Shown here: positions 29,105 through 37,248 of the stretch, piece after piece
Layout: each line of letters opens with the position of its first letter
Numbering within the stretch: the first letter of the stretch is position 1
Assembly: GCF_020181655.1 (NCBI RefSeq)
Contig: NZ_CP084032.1
Location: forward strand, 2,604,001 to 2,668,000
Length of the DNA: 64,000 nt
From: Pectobacterium colocasium
GTDB lineage: Bacteria; Pseudomonadota; Gammaproteobacteria; Enterobacterales; Enterobacteriaceae
Direction of reading: 5' to 3'
The notes under the pieces: model-generated
Seen by the model: only the letters and a program-made list of their open reading frames with translations
Told to the model about the DNA's origin: nothing
The model's database searches: none
Translations under genes and position numbers: made by a program

Positions 29105-29638
29105 ATGAAATTCACAACTTTAAGCCTTGCTCTGATGTTACCTTTCGCAGTATATGCAGATAATACCGTTACCTTTTTAGGTGAAATATCTGACTCTACA
29201 TGTAATGTTACAGTCAATGGAGCAACAGGGAACATTTCCGTCCTTCTTCCAACCACACCAGCCAGTGAGTTGTCACAGTCTGGTGATATTGCAGGACAGA
29301 CCCCCTTTAAATTTGTGGTAAGTGGTTGTACTGCAGTTACAGAACAGACCGTAGGGATGAGGCTTGTTCCCGTTTCAACAACCAGTAACGGAGACTTAGA
29401 AAACCTTGCGACGACCAATGCCGCAAGCAATGTGTCTATTCAGTTGCTCGATAACTACAATAATGCTTCGAATGTCATCAGCTTTACGTCTGGTGAGTAC
29501 ACAACACCAACATTGGTTAATCTTCCTACAGGTACGAATACTGTAGAGTTTCCTTTCACTGCACAGTATTACGCAACTGGAGCCGCCAGCGTCGGGAAAG
29601 TACAGACTCAATTACAATATGCACTGACCTACAATTAA
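29105..29638 (+). CDS. Major fimbrial subunit (type 1 pilin family)
   Basis: This 177-residue pilin has a signal peptide (MKFTTLSLALMLPFAVYA, cleavage before DNTV). The mature start is typical of chaperone-usher subunits: VTFLGEISDSTCNVTVNG, with the first Cys of the conserved disulfide; the second Cys is in FVVSGCTAV. The C-terminus (LQYALTYN) has the beta-strand with penultimate Tyr used for donor-strand complementation. GAGGA lies 7 bases before ATG. It is the first structural gene of a pilin-chaperone-usher-adhesin-chaperone operon and is followed by a strong stem-loop, which usually sets pilin in excess over downstream products. Base composition is far more AT-rich than the hrp genes on either side. 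Confidence 0.93.
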   Translation: MKFTTLSLALMLPFAVYADNTVTFLGEISDSTCNVTVNGATGNISVLLPTTPASELSQSGDIAGQTPFKFVVSGCTAVTEQTVGMRLVPVSTTSNGDLENLATTNAASNVSIQLLDNYNNASNVISFTSGEYTTPTLVNLPTGTNTVEFPFTAQYYATGAASVGKVQTQLQYALTYN

Positions 29639-29647
29639 TCATTAATG

Positions 29648-29674
29648 AAGGAGATGGCTATTCGCCATCTCCTT
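29648..29674 (+). terminator. Stem-loop after the pilin gene (attenuator or mRNA stabiliser)
   Basis: A perfect 11-bp stem, AAGGAGATGGC pairing with GCCATCTCCTT, has a 5-base loop and lies 10 bp after the pilin stop. It is followed by ATAAAAT rather than a T tract, so partial termination or 3' end protection is more likely than full termination. Confidence 0.8.
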
Positions 29675-29696
29675 ATAAAATATCTAGGATACGTGT

Positions 29697-30419
29697 ATGA
29701 GTGCTATTTTTAATATAAAAAGCATAGCCTTGATTTTATTTATTTTAGCAACGTCTACATCTTACTCCTCAGTGGTTCTTGTTGGCACAAGGGTTATTTA
29801 TGAATCAAATAAGAAGTCAGTTGACTTAAAATTCAGATCCTCCGATACAGTTCCCAGCATAATAAATTTATGGGTGACACACCATGAACAAACACCCAAT
29901 ACCAATGATGCACCATTCATTATTACCCCATCGATTTTTAGAATTGACCCTAATAAGGGGCAATCCGTTAAACTGATGTTTAGCGGAGAGAATTTGCCAG
30001 ATAACAAAGAGTCTTTATTTTATCTGCACTTTGTTCAACTACCTGCATCAGATAAAACAGCAAATAAACTCTTGGTGTCTTATAAAAGCACTGTAAAACT
30101 TTTTTATCGACCAGCCAACTTGACGTATAAAATTGATGATTTAGTATCATATTTAAAAATAGATACAAGCCAGCTAAACATGGGAGTATTTACTGTACTT
30201 AATGAATCGCCTTTTTATGTCACACCAACTAAAATAGTCATCAGCAAAAATTCAAACCAGTTAATTTCAGTGCCAGATGAAGAGTTAAATATGATTCATC
30301 CTTTCAGTGCTCGGCAATTTAAAGTAAAACCATATAAATTAGAAAAAAAACTTACGGTGTATATTGGTCTTATCAACGACCTAGGTGGAATATCGACCTA
30401 TGAGATAACATCAAAATGA
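29697..30419 (+). CDS. Periplasmic fimbrial chaperone (PapD family)
   Basis: This 240-residue protein has a hydrophobic signal peptide (SIALILFILATSTSYSS) followed by the two-Ig-domain PapD fold. Diagnostic features are GTRVIYESNKKSVDLKFRS at the G1-donating edge, PFIITPSIFRIDPNKGQSVKLMF, and ESLFYLHFVQLPA (the usual ES-x-F-W/Y-hydrophobic-I/V motif). A basic KLFYRP ends domain 1. It escorts subunits to the usher through donor-strand complementation. AGGA lies 9 bases before ATG 29697. The stop overlaps the usher start (ATGA), so the two are translationally coupled. It shares only family-level similarity with the second chaperone at 34459, so the two probably serve different subunits. Confidence 0.92.
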   Translation: MSAIFNIKSIALILFILATSTSYSSVVLVGTRVIYESNKKSVDLKFRSSDTVPSIINLWVTHHEQTPNTNDAPFIITPSIFRIDPNKGQSVKLMFSGENLPDNKESLFYLHFVQLPASDKTANKLLVSYKSTVKLFYRPANLTYKIDDLVSYLKIDTSQLNMGVFTVLNESPFYVTPTKIVISKNSNQLISVPDEELNMIHPFSARQFKVKPYKLEKKLTVYIGLINDLGGISTYEITSK

Positions 30420-32980
30420 AAAAACAAACTAAATCTAATCTGACAAAAAAAATTCTGACGTTAGTTTTACTTACAGTAGTGCAAGTAAACGCTGTTGCTG
30501 AAGATAGTATGTTAGATGAAAATTTAGTTTTTGATGAGAGGATGTTCAGGGGAAGTAACATTAGCCAGAGTGTATTAGAACAACTTACTACCGAAAGTTC
30601 CCCCTTACCTGGAAACTATAGTAACACACCGATTATAATGAATAAACTGCTCGTTGGAGAAGATAATGTAACGTTGATTCAGCGCAATAAAAAAACAGTA
30701 ACATGCTTATCAAAGACAATATTAGAAAAAGCTGGATTTGAAGAACTCTACATAAGAAAACTTGACTCGCTTCATGAGAAAACCTCATGCGTAGAACTAT
30801 CGGAGTTGACCTCCGAAGCGACAGTGAAGCTCAATTCAGATCTTGCTTTAGAATTCATCGCAGCGCAAGCAGTGCTTAAAAATAAAAATGGTGAAATAAG
30901 CGAATCAGCTTTAAATAGAGGAGAAAGTGTCTTTTTCTCTAACTACGTGGCTAACTATTTCCATAACAAACAATCTGGAATTTATTCGGGAGAAAGTGAT
31001 TATAGTTATTTAAGCTTAAACTCCGGTTTAAATATAGGTCTATGGCAATTTCGCCAACTGTCAAGCTATAATTACAACACCAGCAATTACAAGAATGGCA
31101 AAAGCAATAGTGCCACATGGAACAATATCTCAAGCTATTTTCAAAGACCAATATATGAAATAAAAAGTAATGTAGTGGTCGGAAAAATAAATACCAGCGG
31201 GCAATTCTTCGGCGGTCTTGGTTATAATGGTATTGAGCTATCTTCAGATGAACGTATGTATCCTGTGGCTGAACAAGGTTATGCGCCGACAATATCAGGA
31301 ATTGCAAAAACCAATGCTTTGATAGAAGTCAGGCAAAATAATGCATTGATTTATCAAACCACTGTCTCAGCAGGAAGGTTTGTCATCAGAAACATAAATC
31401 CTACAAGTTATAATGGGGATCTTAATGTTACAGTTATAGAATCTGACGGTTCTAGAACTAGTTTTTTGGTTCCTTTTTCTGCCGTACCCGATTCAATTCG
31501 TCCTGGTAAAATAAAATACTCAGCATCAGCAGGAAAAACACGCAATCTTATCATCGATGAGGATTTCATTGATTCATCAATTCAGTATGGTTTAAATAAT
31601 TTCATAACTATTGGCAGTGGCGCAAGGTTAGCCAATGATTACAAAGCTGGTGTTTTAAGCAGTGTTTTTTCTACACGTTTTGGTGCCTTTGGTATTAATG
31701 GTACATTTTCATCAGCAAATCTTGGTGGCGAGTATGGTGTCAGAGAAGGTGGCATGGCAAATTTCACTTATTCTAAAACATTCCAACCAACCAGTACAAA
31801 TGTATCACTAGCCGGATATCGTTATTCCACAGCAGGCTATCGAGAGTTTAGTGACTTTATCTATGAAAAACATTATGTAAGTAACGGAACAATAAATAGA
31901 TGGAACTCAAATACCTACTTACAAAAATACCGACTAACTGCTTCCGTTTATCAACCATTAGATCAATTTGGCAATCTCAGTTTTTCAATCTCAACTCAAG
32001 AATATAATAGTGGGCGTGCACGAGATCTTTACTATCAATTAAATTACAACAAGACACTTCTCAATAGAGTCAATGCAAGTTTATCTTTATCGCGGCAAAA
32101 AAATGGTATTTATTACCCTGATAGGAGTATGTCATCAAATTATGATACAGTGACTATGCTAACTTTTAACATTCCACTAGGGGATATGACGAAGTCGGTT
32201 TCCAGTTCAGCTTATTTTGATAAAAGAAATGGTAATCAATATCAAACTTCGCTGAGTGGAAGCGCTGGCGATAGACACTCTCCTTATAGCTATAACCTTA
32301 ATGTTAATCATAGTGAGGGCGGCCATCAAACAGCTTATTCCGCTAACCTTAATAAGCAATATTCTCAGGCATCGGTAAGTGTAAACAGTGCCAAAGGTGA
32401 CAATTATACTCAATTAGGTATGGGAGTAACTGGTGCCGTCGTTGCACATTCTGGCGGTATTCTGTTCGGGCCATATTTAGGCAATACGTTTGGTATTGTC
32501 GAGGCAAAAAATGCTAGCGGAGCAAAAATTTATAATGGTCAAGGTGCTACTATTAATAGCAGTGGTTATGCATTAGTTCCATCATTGATGCCTTATAGAT
32601 ATAACTCTATCGGCCTTACTTCTGATGGTTTGCTTAATAATAATGTCGACATAGAGTCGTCAGAACAAAGAGTAGCACCATACGCAGGTTCAGCAGTGAT
32701 GTTAAAATTTAAAACAAACCAAGGATACCCACTGTTAGTTACATTGATGACAAAAAATAAAATATCCATCCCAATTGGCGCAGTGATTATTGATGATACT
32801 GGTAAAGAAATTGGTATCGTTGGCCAAAATAATAAGGCGTATTTTCGTACTTCACTCCCTCAAGCAGAAGTAAAAGCTGTCTGGGGTGATAATGTTGATG
32901 AAAGCTGTCTGGCAAATTACTCCATCAGTCCTGAGTTAATAAATCAAGACCTCATAAAAATATCAGTACCATGTCTTTAA
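30416..32980 (+). CDS. Outer-membrane fimbrial usher (PapC/FimD family)
   Basis: This 854-residue usher has a signal peptide (ILTLVLLTVVQVNAVAE), then the N-terminal chaperone-binding domain (LVFDERMFRGSNIS; a Cys pair at VTCLSK and TSCVEL). The barrel carries VGKINTSGQFFGGLGYNGIELSSDERMYP, the highly conserved usher segment. A plug domain follows (GYAPTISGIAKTNALIEVRQN, YQTTVSAGRFVIRNI). C-terminal domains contain ATINSSGYALVPSLMPYRYNSI and end with a Cys pair (ESCLANYSI, VPCL). The length is normal for ushers. It secretes and polymerises the pilin, adhesin and any minor subunit. It overlaps the chaperone by 4 bases upstream. The frame is intact, so the operon appears functional. Confidence 0.95.
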   Translation: MKKQTKSNLTKKILTLVLLTVVQVNAVAEDSMLDENLVFDERMFRGSNISQSVLEQLTTESSPLPGNYSNTPIIMNKLLVGEDNVTLIQRNKKTVTCLSKTILEKAGFEELYIRKLDSLHEKTSCVELSELTSEATVKLNSDLALEFIAAQAVLKNKNGEISESALNRGESVFFSNYVANYFHNKQSGIYSGESDYSYLSLNSGLNIGLWQFRQLSSYNYNTSNYKNGKSNSATWNNISSYFQRPIYEIKSNVVVGKINTSGQFFGGLGYNGIELSSDERMYPVAEQGYAPTISGIAKTNALIEVRQNNALIYQTTVSAGRFVIRNINPTSYNGDLNVTVIESDGSRTSFLVPFSAVPDSIRPGKIKYSASAGKTRNLIIDEDFIDSSIQYGLNNFITIGSGARLANDYKAGVLSSVFSTRFGAFGINGTFSSANLGGEYGVREGGMANFTYSKTFQPTSTNVSLAGYRYSTAGYREFSDFIYEKHYVSNGTINRWNSNTYLQKYRLTASVYQPLDQFGNLSFSISTQEYNSGRARDLYYQLNYNKTLLNRVNASLSLSRQKNGIYYPDRSMSSNYDTVTMLTFNIPLGDMTKSVSSSAYFDKRNGNQYQTSLSGSAGDRHSPYSYNLNVNHSEGGHQTAYSANLNKQYSQASVSVNSAKGDNYTQLGMGVTGAVVAHSGGILFGPYLGNTFGIVEAKNASGAKIYNGQGATINSSGYALVPSLMPYRYNSIGLTSDGLLNNNVDIESSEQRVAPYAGSAVMLKFKTNQGYPLLVTLMTKNKISIPIGAVIIDDTGKEIGIVGQNNKAYFRTSLPQAEVKAVWGDNVDESCLANYSISPELINQDLIKISVPCL

Positions 32981-32994
32981 TATTGGAGGTGACC

Positions 32995-34437
32995 GTGACT
33001 AACATCATTAAAACAATCAGTAACATAATAGCACTATTAACAGCATTTTTTTTATCTCCAGCCTATGCTTCATGTAGTGGAATAATGGGAAGGACGATTA
33101 CAGGTTATGATTATGATACTGCATCGATTGGAGTAGGCCGCATTAATATTACAAGCAGTTATTTACAGCCGATAGGAACTGTACTAGCTACCGGGATATC
33201 TAATTATAACGCTATTACTCGGGGAGGTTTAGCAGGTCTCAGTGACGAGGCAATTATTTTAAAATGTACTTCCCAGAACGATAAGAAAGGATTGGCATGG
33301 GCATTTGCTACTAATGGTGATAGTCGTATTGGTGGTTTTTATGAGATTCCTGGCAATCCGGGATTTTTCGCGACTCAATTCCCCTATGTGGCGATCAAAC
33401 TGACTTTGGCTGATACTGGCGAGGTCTTTTCCAGAATCTGGCGACAGAGTGCAACTGCAGTCGTTACCGAGGACACCTCTGACGGTGGATTTGTCATAAG
33501 AAAAAAAAGTATCCCTAAAGTAGTTGCTACCTTGGTTAAATGGTCACAGGCATATGGTGAAACAATAGATGCTAATGGTAATAAAGTCGGTGCGACATAC
33601 TGCCATGGAGCAGGTAATGAAACCATCATTCCAACAAGCCAGACCACAAACGTCAATCAGGTATGGTCGGCAGATTATTACTCAGTGAATGGTTTAGCTG
33701 CTGGTTGTGGTCAGCCTAGTGGATACATTAATTTACTCGGCACAGGAGGATATGTTGTTAATGTTGGTCTAGACTCCAATAAAGATGTTTGGGCCTGGGA
33801 TTACTCTGTTCCTATTGGTTTAAATGGCAGTCCTGCGGCTACATTTTCTTACACCCCAAGCTGTGTCGTTCGAACGACGACACCCTATGTGATATTCCCA
33901 ACCATGACAGTAAGCCAAATTAATGCTGGAGAAACAGTTTCCAGAAATTTTGATATAACCCTAGAATGTGATGATACTATGAATAAAACCGTCAGTACCT
34001 CTGCAATCGCGGTTGGATTACAACCTTCACTATCAGCCTTTAATAATGCCCAACGTTTGGGGCTTATCAATTCCGTCACAGGTGGCGTAACTTATTTGGT
34101 TTCAGATGATTATGATTCTGACAATATGGCAAAAGGTGTAGGGATTAAATTGAAGAACTCAGACGGTTATAGCTTAAATTTTGTTAGCTGGGATGGCTGT
34201 ATGGCAACGGTATCTGGTAACACTTCATATTGCAAAAGTTTTGTCAGTCTTGAAGAAGAGCGATCTGCAGGATGGGATCCTATTATGAGTGCCAGTACAG
34301 TAGTAAGTAGAGATTTAATTAATGCAACTACATTATACAAAAAAACTTATATTTCTACACTAACTAAACTCCCCAGTGAAAATACTACCGTTGGAAAGAT
34401 AAAGGCCACCGCTACGGTCTTGATTCGTTACCCATAA
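32995..34437 (+). CDS. Two-domain fimbrial tip adhesin
   Basis: I choose GTG 32995 (VTNIIKTISNIIALL, 480 residues) because GGAGG lies exactly 5 bases before it and the product then starts with a clean signal peptide ending in SPAYA. An in-frame ATG at 32971 inside the usher end has no such site. The N-terminal ~270 residues are the putative receptor-binding domain (SCSGIMGRTITGYDYDTA; paired Cys at CHGAG and GCGQP) and resemble no lectin I can name. The C-terminal part from about SYTPSCVV is a pilin-like domain with Cys pairs and an ATATVLIRYP end for donor-strand exchange. A single-copy, large, last-but-one subunit is the standard tip adhesin. The ligand cannot be guessed. Confidence 0.88.
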   Translation: MTNIIKTISNIIALLTAFFLSPAYASCSGIMGRTITGYDYDTASIGVGRINITSSYLQPIGTVLATGISNYNAITRGGLAGLSDEAIILKCTSQNDKKGLAWAFATNGDSRIGGFYEIPGNPGFFATQFPYVAIKLTLADTGEVFSRIWRQSATAVVTEDTSDGGFVIRKKSIPKVVATLVKWSQAYGETIDANGNKVGATYCHGAGNETIIPTSQTTNVNQVWSADYYSVNGLAAGCGQPSGYINLLGTGGYVVNVGLDSNKDVWAWDYSVPIGLNGSPAATFSYTPSCVVRTTTPYVIFPTMTVSQINAGETVSRNFDITLECDDTMNKTVSTSAIAVGLQPSLSAFNNAQRLGLINSVTGGVTYLVSDDYDSDNMAKGVGIKLKNSDGYSLNFVSWDGCMATVSGNTSYCKSFVSLEEERSAGWDPIMSASTVVSRDLINATTLYKKTYISTLTKLPSENTTVGKIKATATVLIRYP

Positions 34438-34458
34438 ATAATACATCAGGATATAATT

Positions 34459-35211
34459 ATGAAGATTTGCTTTTTCCTTTATTTTCTATTTTCCCCCGCC
34501 ATTGTATTTTCTGGTGTAATCCCAGAAACCAGCCGAGTGATTTTTGATGCAAAGAATACTATAAAATCCTCTATTTTAGTTAACACGAATAAATACCCAG
34601 TTGTCGTTCAATTATGGGTCGATGACGGTGAGTTTAACAAAAAACCTGAGCAAACAGACACCCCTTTTGTAGTTACACCGGCAACAGCAAGAATGGAACC
34701 ACTAAAATTAAGTGAAATGAAGATAATTTATTCTGGAGATCCTCAACATCTCCCTACAGACCGGGAAAGTCTTTTTTGGATAAATATTCTTGAAATCCCT
34801 CCCGTTAATAAAAAATCCCAAACCGAAAATGAGGTGACCTTATCCATGCTTACGCAAATAAAACTTATATATCGACCAATTAGTTTAATGATCAAAGAGA
34901 ATGATTTATTAACAAAATTAGATAACATTAAAGTATCATTAGTTAAAGAAAGTGATGGCGTCATAAATTTGAATTTCTCAAATCCAGAAGCATATGTCGC
35001 CAGCCTAACATCTGTTACTCTATTAAACAATGATGGGCGTAAGGTCATATCACTTAAGAACAGTGAAAACATGAATTTAACTTTACTGCCAAGGAGTTTG
35101 AAGAAAATACCAATTAATTATGATGAAAAAACAAGTAATATAAGTTCGATTGAATATTGGTTGGTTGATGATATTGGGCGTTTTTTTCATAAAAGAAAAA
35201 GTTTACTTTAG
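34459..35211 (+). CDS. Second periplasmic fimbrial chaperone (PapD family)
   Basis: A 250-residue PapD-like protein has a short signal peptide (MKICFFLYFLFSPAIVFS). It carries the family hallmarks PETSRVIFDAKNTIKSSILVN, DTPFVVTPATARMEP, DRESLFWINILEIPP and a KLIYRP domain boundary. It follows the adhesin after 21 bp with a weak AGGA site. Having a second chaperone right after the adhesin suggests specialisation, one for pilin and one for the tip protein, as proposed for other operons with duplicated chaperones. It is the last gene of the operon. No terminator hairpin is obvious in the 170 bp before the regulator gene. Confidence 0.9.
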   Translation: MKICFFLYFLFSPAIVFSGVIPETSRVIFDAKNTIKSSILVNTNKYPVVVQLWVDDGEFNKKPEQTDTPFVVTPATARMEPLKLSEMKIIYSGDPQHLPTDRESLFWINILEIPPVNKKSQTENEVTLSMLTQIKLIYRPISLMIKENDLLTKLDNIKVSLVKESDGVINLNFSNPEAYVASLTSVTLLNNDGRKVISLKNSENMNLTLLPRSLKKIPINYDEKTSNISSIEYWLVDDIGRFFHKRKSLL

Positions 35212-35381
35212 ATTTTTCGACATGTTTTACTTTAAAGTTTTCACCAACATCAGTTCACTGAGTCAAATAACCCCATCGCTAATCTGTAAATAAAAATCTC
35301 ATAAAAACCATCAAAAAAACCAACCTTTTAATTACATTTCAACCAAAATATGATATTTTAATTTTTTCATGGGGTTACATT

Positions 35382-36242
35382 ATGTCTAAAAATGAAATTG
35401 AAGAAATAATATTATTAAATTCGAAGTCAATCAGAAAGAACAAAAATTTTTTTTCCGCAGTATCGGAGCTCTATAAAAATGATAGTGAGCAACGTATCAA
35501 TCAACCGACTTTCTATAAATATGTGTTAAATGAATCCAGATTCAATATTATACTAATTACCTGTTGTTTTATTTTCACACAGAGAATAAGCTCTTTAAAG
35601 TCTATTAAAGAGTTTTGTCAGACTAATTTAATATCTAGTCAAAATACAATAATTGCAATCATTTCCTTACTCAGAGTATCGGGAAGAATAGAAGCAATAC
35701 GAGACGAAAGTGATGGAAGAAATATCAAGCTAGAGATAACTGAAAAAGGTATGAAAGACTTAACCGTTTACATATCAGCAATGGTTTCACCTCTAAAAAA
35801 ACTTTATCCAGAGTATAATTTTGACTTTGAAGAAATAGAGAAAAAGTCATTCTTAAGTGAGTTTTTTTATGGTATATCAGTGCCTCTTCTTAATGGTGTT
35901 ACTTATAAAAAAATCAACACAGAAATAGATTATTACATTGATAAAGATGGTGGTCGCTCTCTTTTACTTTATCTTTATATCAAATCTGAACAATCTAATG
36001 GCACGATTAAGTATACTACTAACGAGTTAGCTTGCGAATTTTCAGTTTCACGAACTCAAATAAAACGATTGTTGGATAAACTAAATGAATTTGGAAATTT
36101 TAAAAGATACGATAAAAATAACATCGAAACCACTTCCTCTTTCAAAAAACTAATTGAGGATTACTTATCAATATATTTCTCATACATAGAATTTTATATA
36201 TTTACATCAGCTGATCTGCGTAGAAATCTGATCAGCCATTAA
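35382..36242 (+). CDS. Putative transcriptional regulator with two winged-helix-like segments
   Basis: The 286-residue protein is not assigned to a named family. Residues ~70-125 look like a MarR-type winged helix: SIKEFCQTNLISSQNTIIAIISLLRVSGRIEAIRDESDGRNIKLEIT, with a D-x-R-wing. Residues ~205-240 give a second helix-turn-helix (TTNELACEFSVSRTQIKRLLDKLNEFGNF). It is basic and Lys/Asn/Ile-rich and shares the AT-rich composition of the fimbrial operon, so it likely arrived with it and may control it. ATG 35382 is preceded by ATGGGGTTAC, a modest site. A rho-independent terminator follows at 36260. It could also be an autorepressor or act on distant genes. Confidence 0.75.
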   Translation: MSKNEIEEIILLNSKSIRKNKNFFSAVSELYKNDSEQRINQPTFYKYVLNESRFNIILITCCFIFTQRISSLKSIKEFCQTNLISSQNTIIAIISLLRVSGRIEAIRDESDGRNIKLEITEKGMKDLTVYISAMVSPLKKLYPEYNFDFEEIEKKSFLSEFFYGISVPLLNGVTYKKINTEIDYYIDKDGGRSLLLYLYIKSEQSNGTIKYTTNELACEFSVSRTQIKRLLDKLNEFGNFKRYDKNNIETTSSFKKLIEDYLSIYFSYIEFYIFTSADLRRNLISH

Positions 36243-36259
36243 GTTTAGGAAGTTATTTT

Positions 36260-36285
36260 AAACAGCCTTTTCTAGGCTGTTTTTT
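36260..36285 (+). terminator. Rho-independent terminator after the regulator gene
   Basis: AAACAGCCT pairs with AGGCTGTTT across a 5-base loop, followed by a T run. It lies 18 bp after the regulator stop. Confidence 0.9.
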
Positions 36286-36644
36286 AATAAAAAATTAACC
36301 TGGATTTATTATTCAGGCGTGTGCACTCCAATAAACAGAAATATTCAATTTAGAGATATCATAACATACTAATTATATCATGCTGCGTCGACCACTATGC
36401 TCAAATATCGATTTGCTGAGCATCACTATTTGGAAGCTTGTTCAACCCGAACGTAAAGAAAAAACGGGAATCCCACCTATTAATGGAATTATAAATGAAA
36501 CTCAGGACATAAAAATGCTGGCTATATCAATGCATCAGCATTTCCATGAATAAATTGACATCGAGGAATATCGGTTAATAGATAAAATTTCGGAAACATC
36601 AATACAGGCGTACAACTAAAGAATTGCACTTATATCAATTAATG
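36286..36644. other. AT-rich intergenic region, no gene seen
   Basis: Between the terminator and the reverse-strand small gene, frames are short and interrupted. A partial frame around 36380-36470 encodes KERKNGNPTY-like codons without a good start and may be decayed coding sequence. No IS ends, tRNA or att-like repeat were recognised. Confidence 0.4.
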
Positions 36645-36965
36645 CTACTTATACTTTATTTCTAAAACTGCAATTTTCATCATACTATCAGTATAATTCA
36701 ATGAGACTGTATTAATTAATGAACCTTTGATTGGGAAGATATTTCTCACACTTTTTGAAAGAAGAGTTTGAATATTTATTTTTTCATTCACTTTATTGTT
36801 CTGCATGCATAGGATATTTATTTTTTCGTTTAATTGTTGAGTCATGCATGTTGACTCAACCAAAAAACCGGTAATAGATATATTTTTTAGCTCATCTGCA
36901 TTTACAATCGCTGGGATTGCAAATAACGCGCAAAGAGAAAGAGATTTGATGACAGCGTAGGGCAT
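36645..36965 (-). CDS. Small secreted protein, possible fimbrial-subunit-like remnant
   Basis: This 106-residue protein has a clear signal peptide (VIKSLSLCALFAIPAIVNA, cleavage before DELK). The mature start ISITGFLVESTCMTQQ resembles the G-x-(I/L)-V-x-S-x-C opening strand of chaperone-usher subunits, and a second Cys occurs in INILCMQNN. The mature part is only about 83 residues, too short for a full pilin domain, and the Cys spacing is not the usual one. It could be a truncated minor subunit, a divergent small surface protein, or a regulator of assembly. It lies on the opposite strand to the fimbrial operon, at the right edge of the AT-rich island. Intact frame and signal peptide support a real gene. 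Confidence 0.65.
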   Translation of the reverse strand: MPYAVIKSLSLCALFAIPAIVNADELKNISITGFLVESTCMTQQLNEKINILCMQNNKVNEKINIQTLLSKSVRNIFPIKGSLINTVSLNYTDSMMKIAVLEIKYK

Positions 36966-37210
36966 TTATAAATAAACCTTGAAAAACTTTTCGGTCAACA
37001 AAGTCTAAATAATAGACTTCACAATGATTATCACTTTACGATAGTCACTAGAACAGCATATCACAGCATGGCATACCTATCAAAGAGAATAGAATGTAAA
37101 TTATTAGCCATTGTAATATATAAAGAAACAACCTGAATTAATGATGAAAATACTAAACGAAACAATCTGATTGATTTAAATTGAAATAATCACATTAGAG
37201 CGAATAACAA

Positions 37211-37234
37211 GGAGCAGCGCTTCCGCCCTGCTCC
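37211..37234 (-). terminator. Hairpin downstream of hrpN
   Basis: GGAGCAG pairs with CTGCTCC across a GC-rich loop, 15 bp after the hrpN stop. On the minus strand it is followed by CTTGTTATT, so it is a modest terminator. It also marks the right border of the AT-rich island. Confidence 0.7.
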
Positions 37235-37248
37235 CGATCGTTTTTGTT

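Noticed and set aside
34692..34720. GGAACC inside the second fimbrial chaperone gene as a possible hrp box
   Set aside because: No CCAC element follows at 15-16 bases and it lies in coding sequence.
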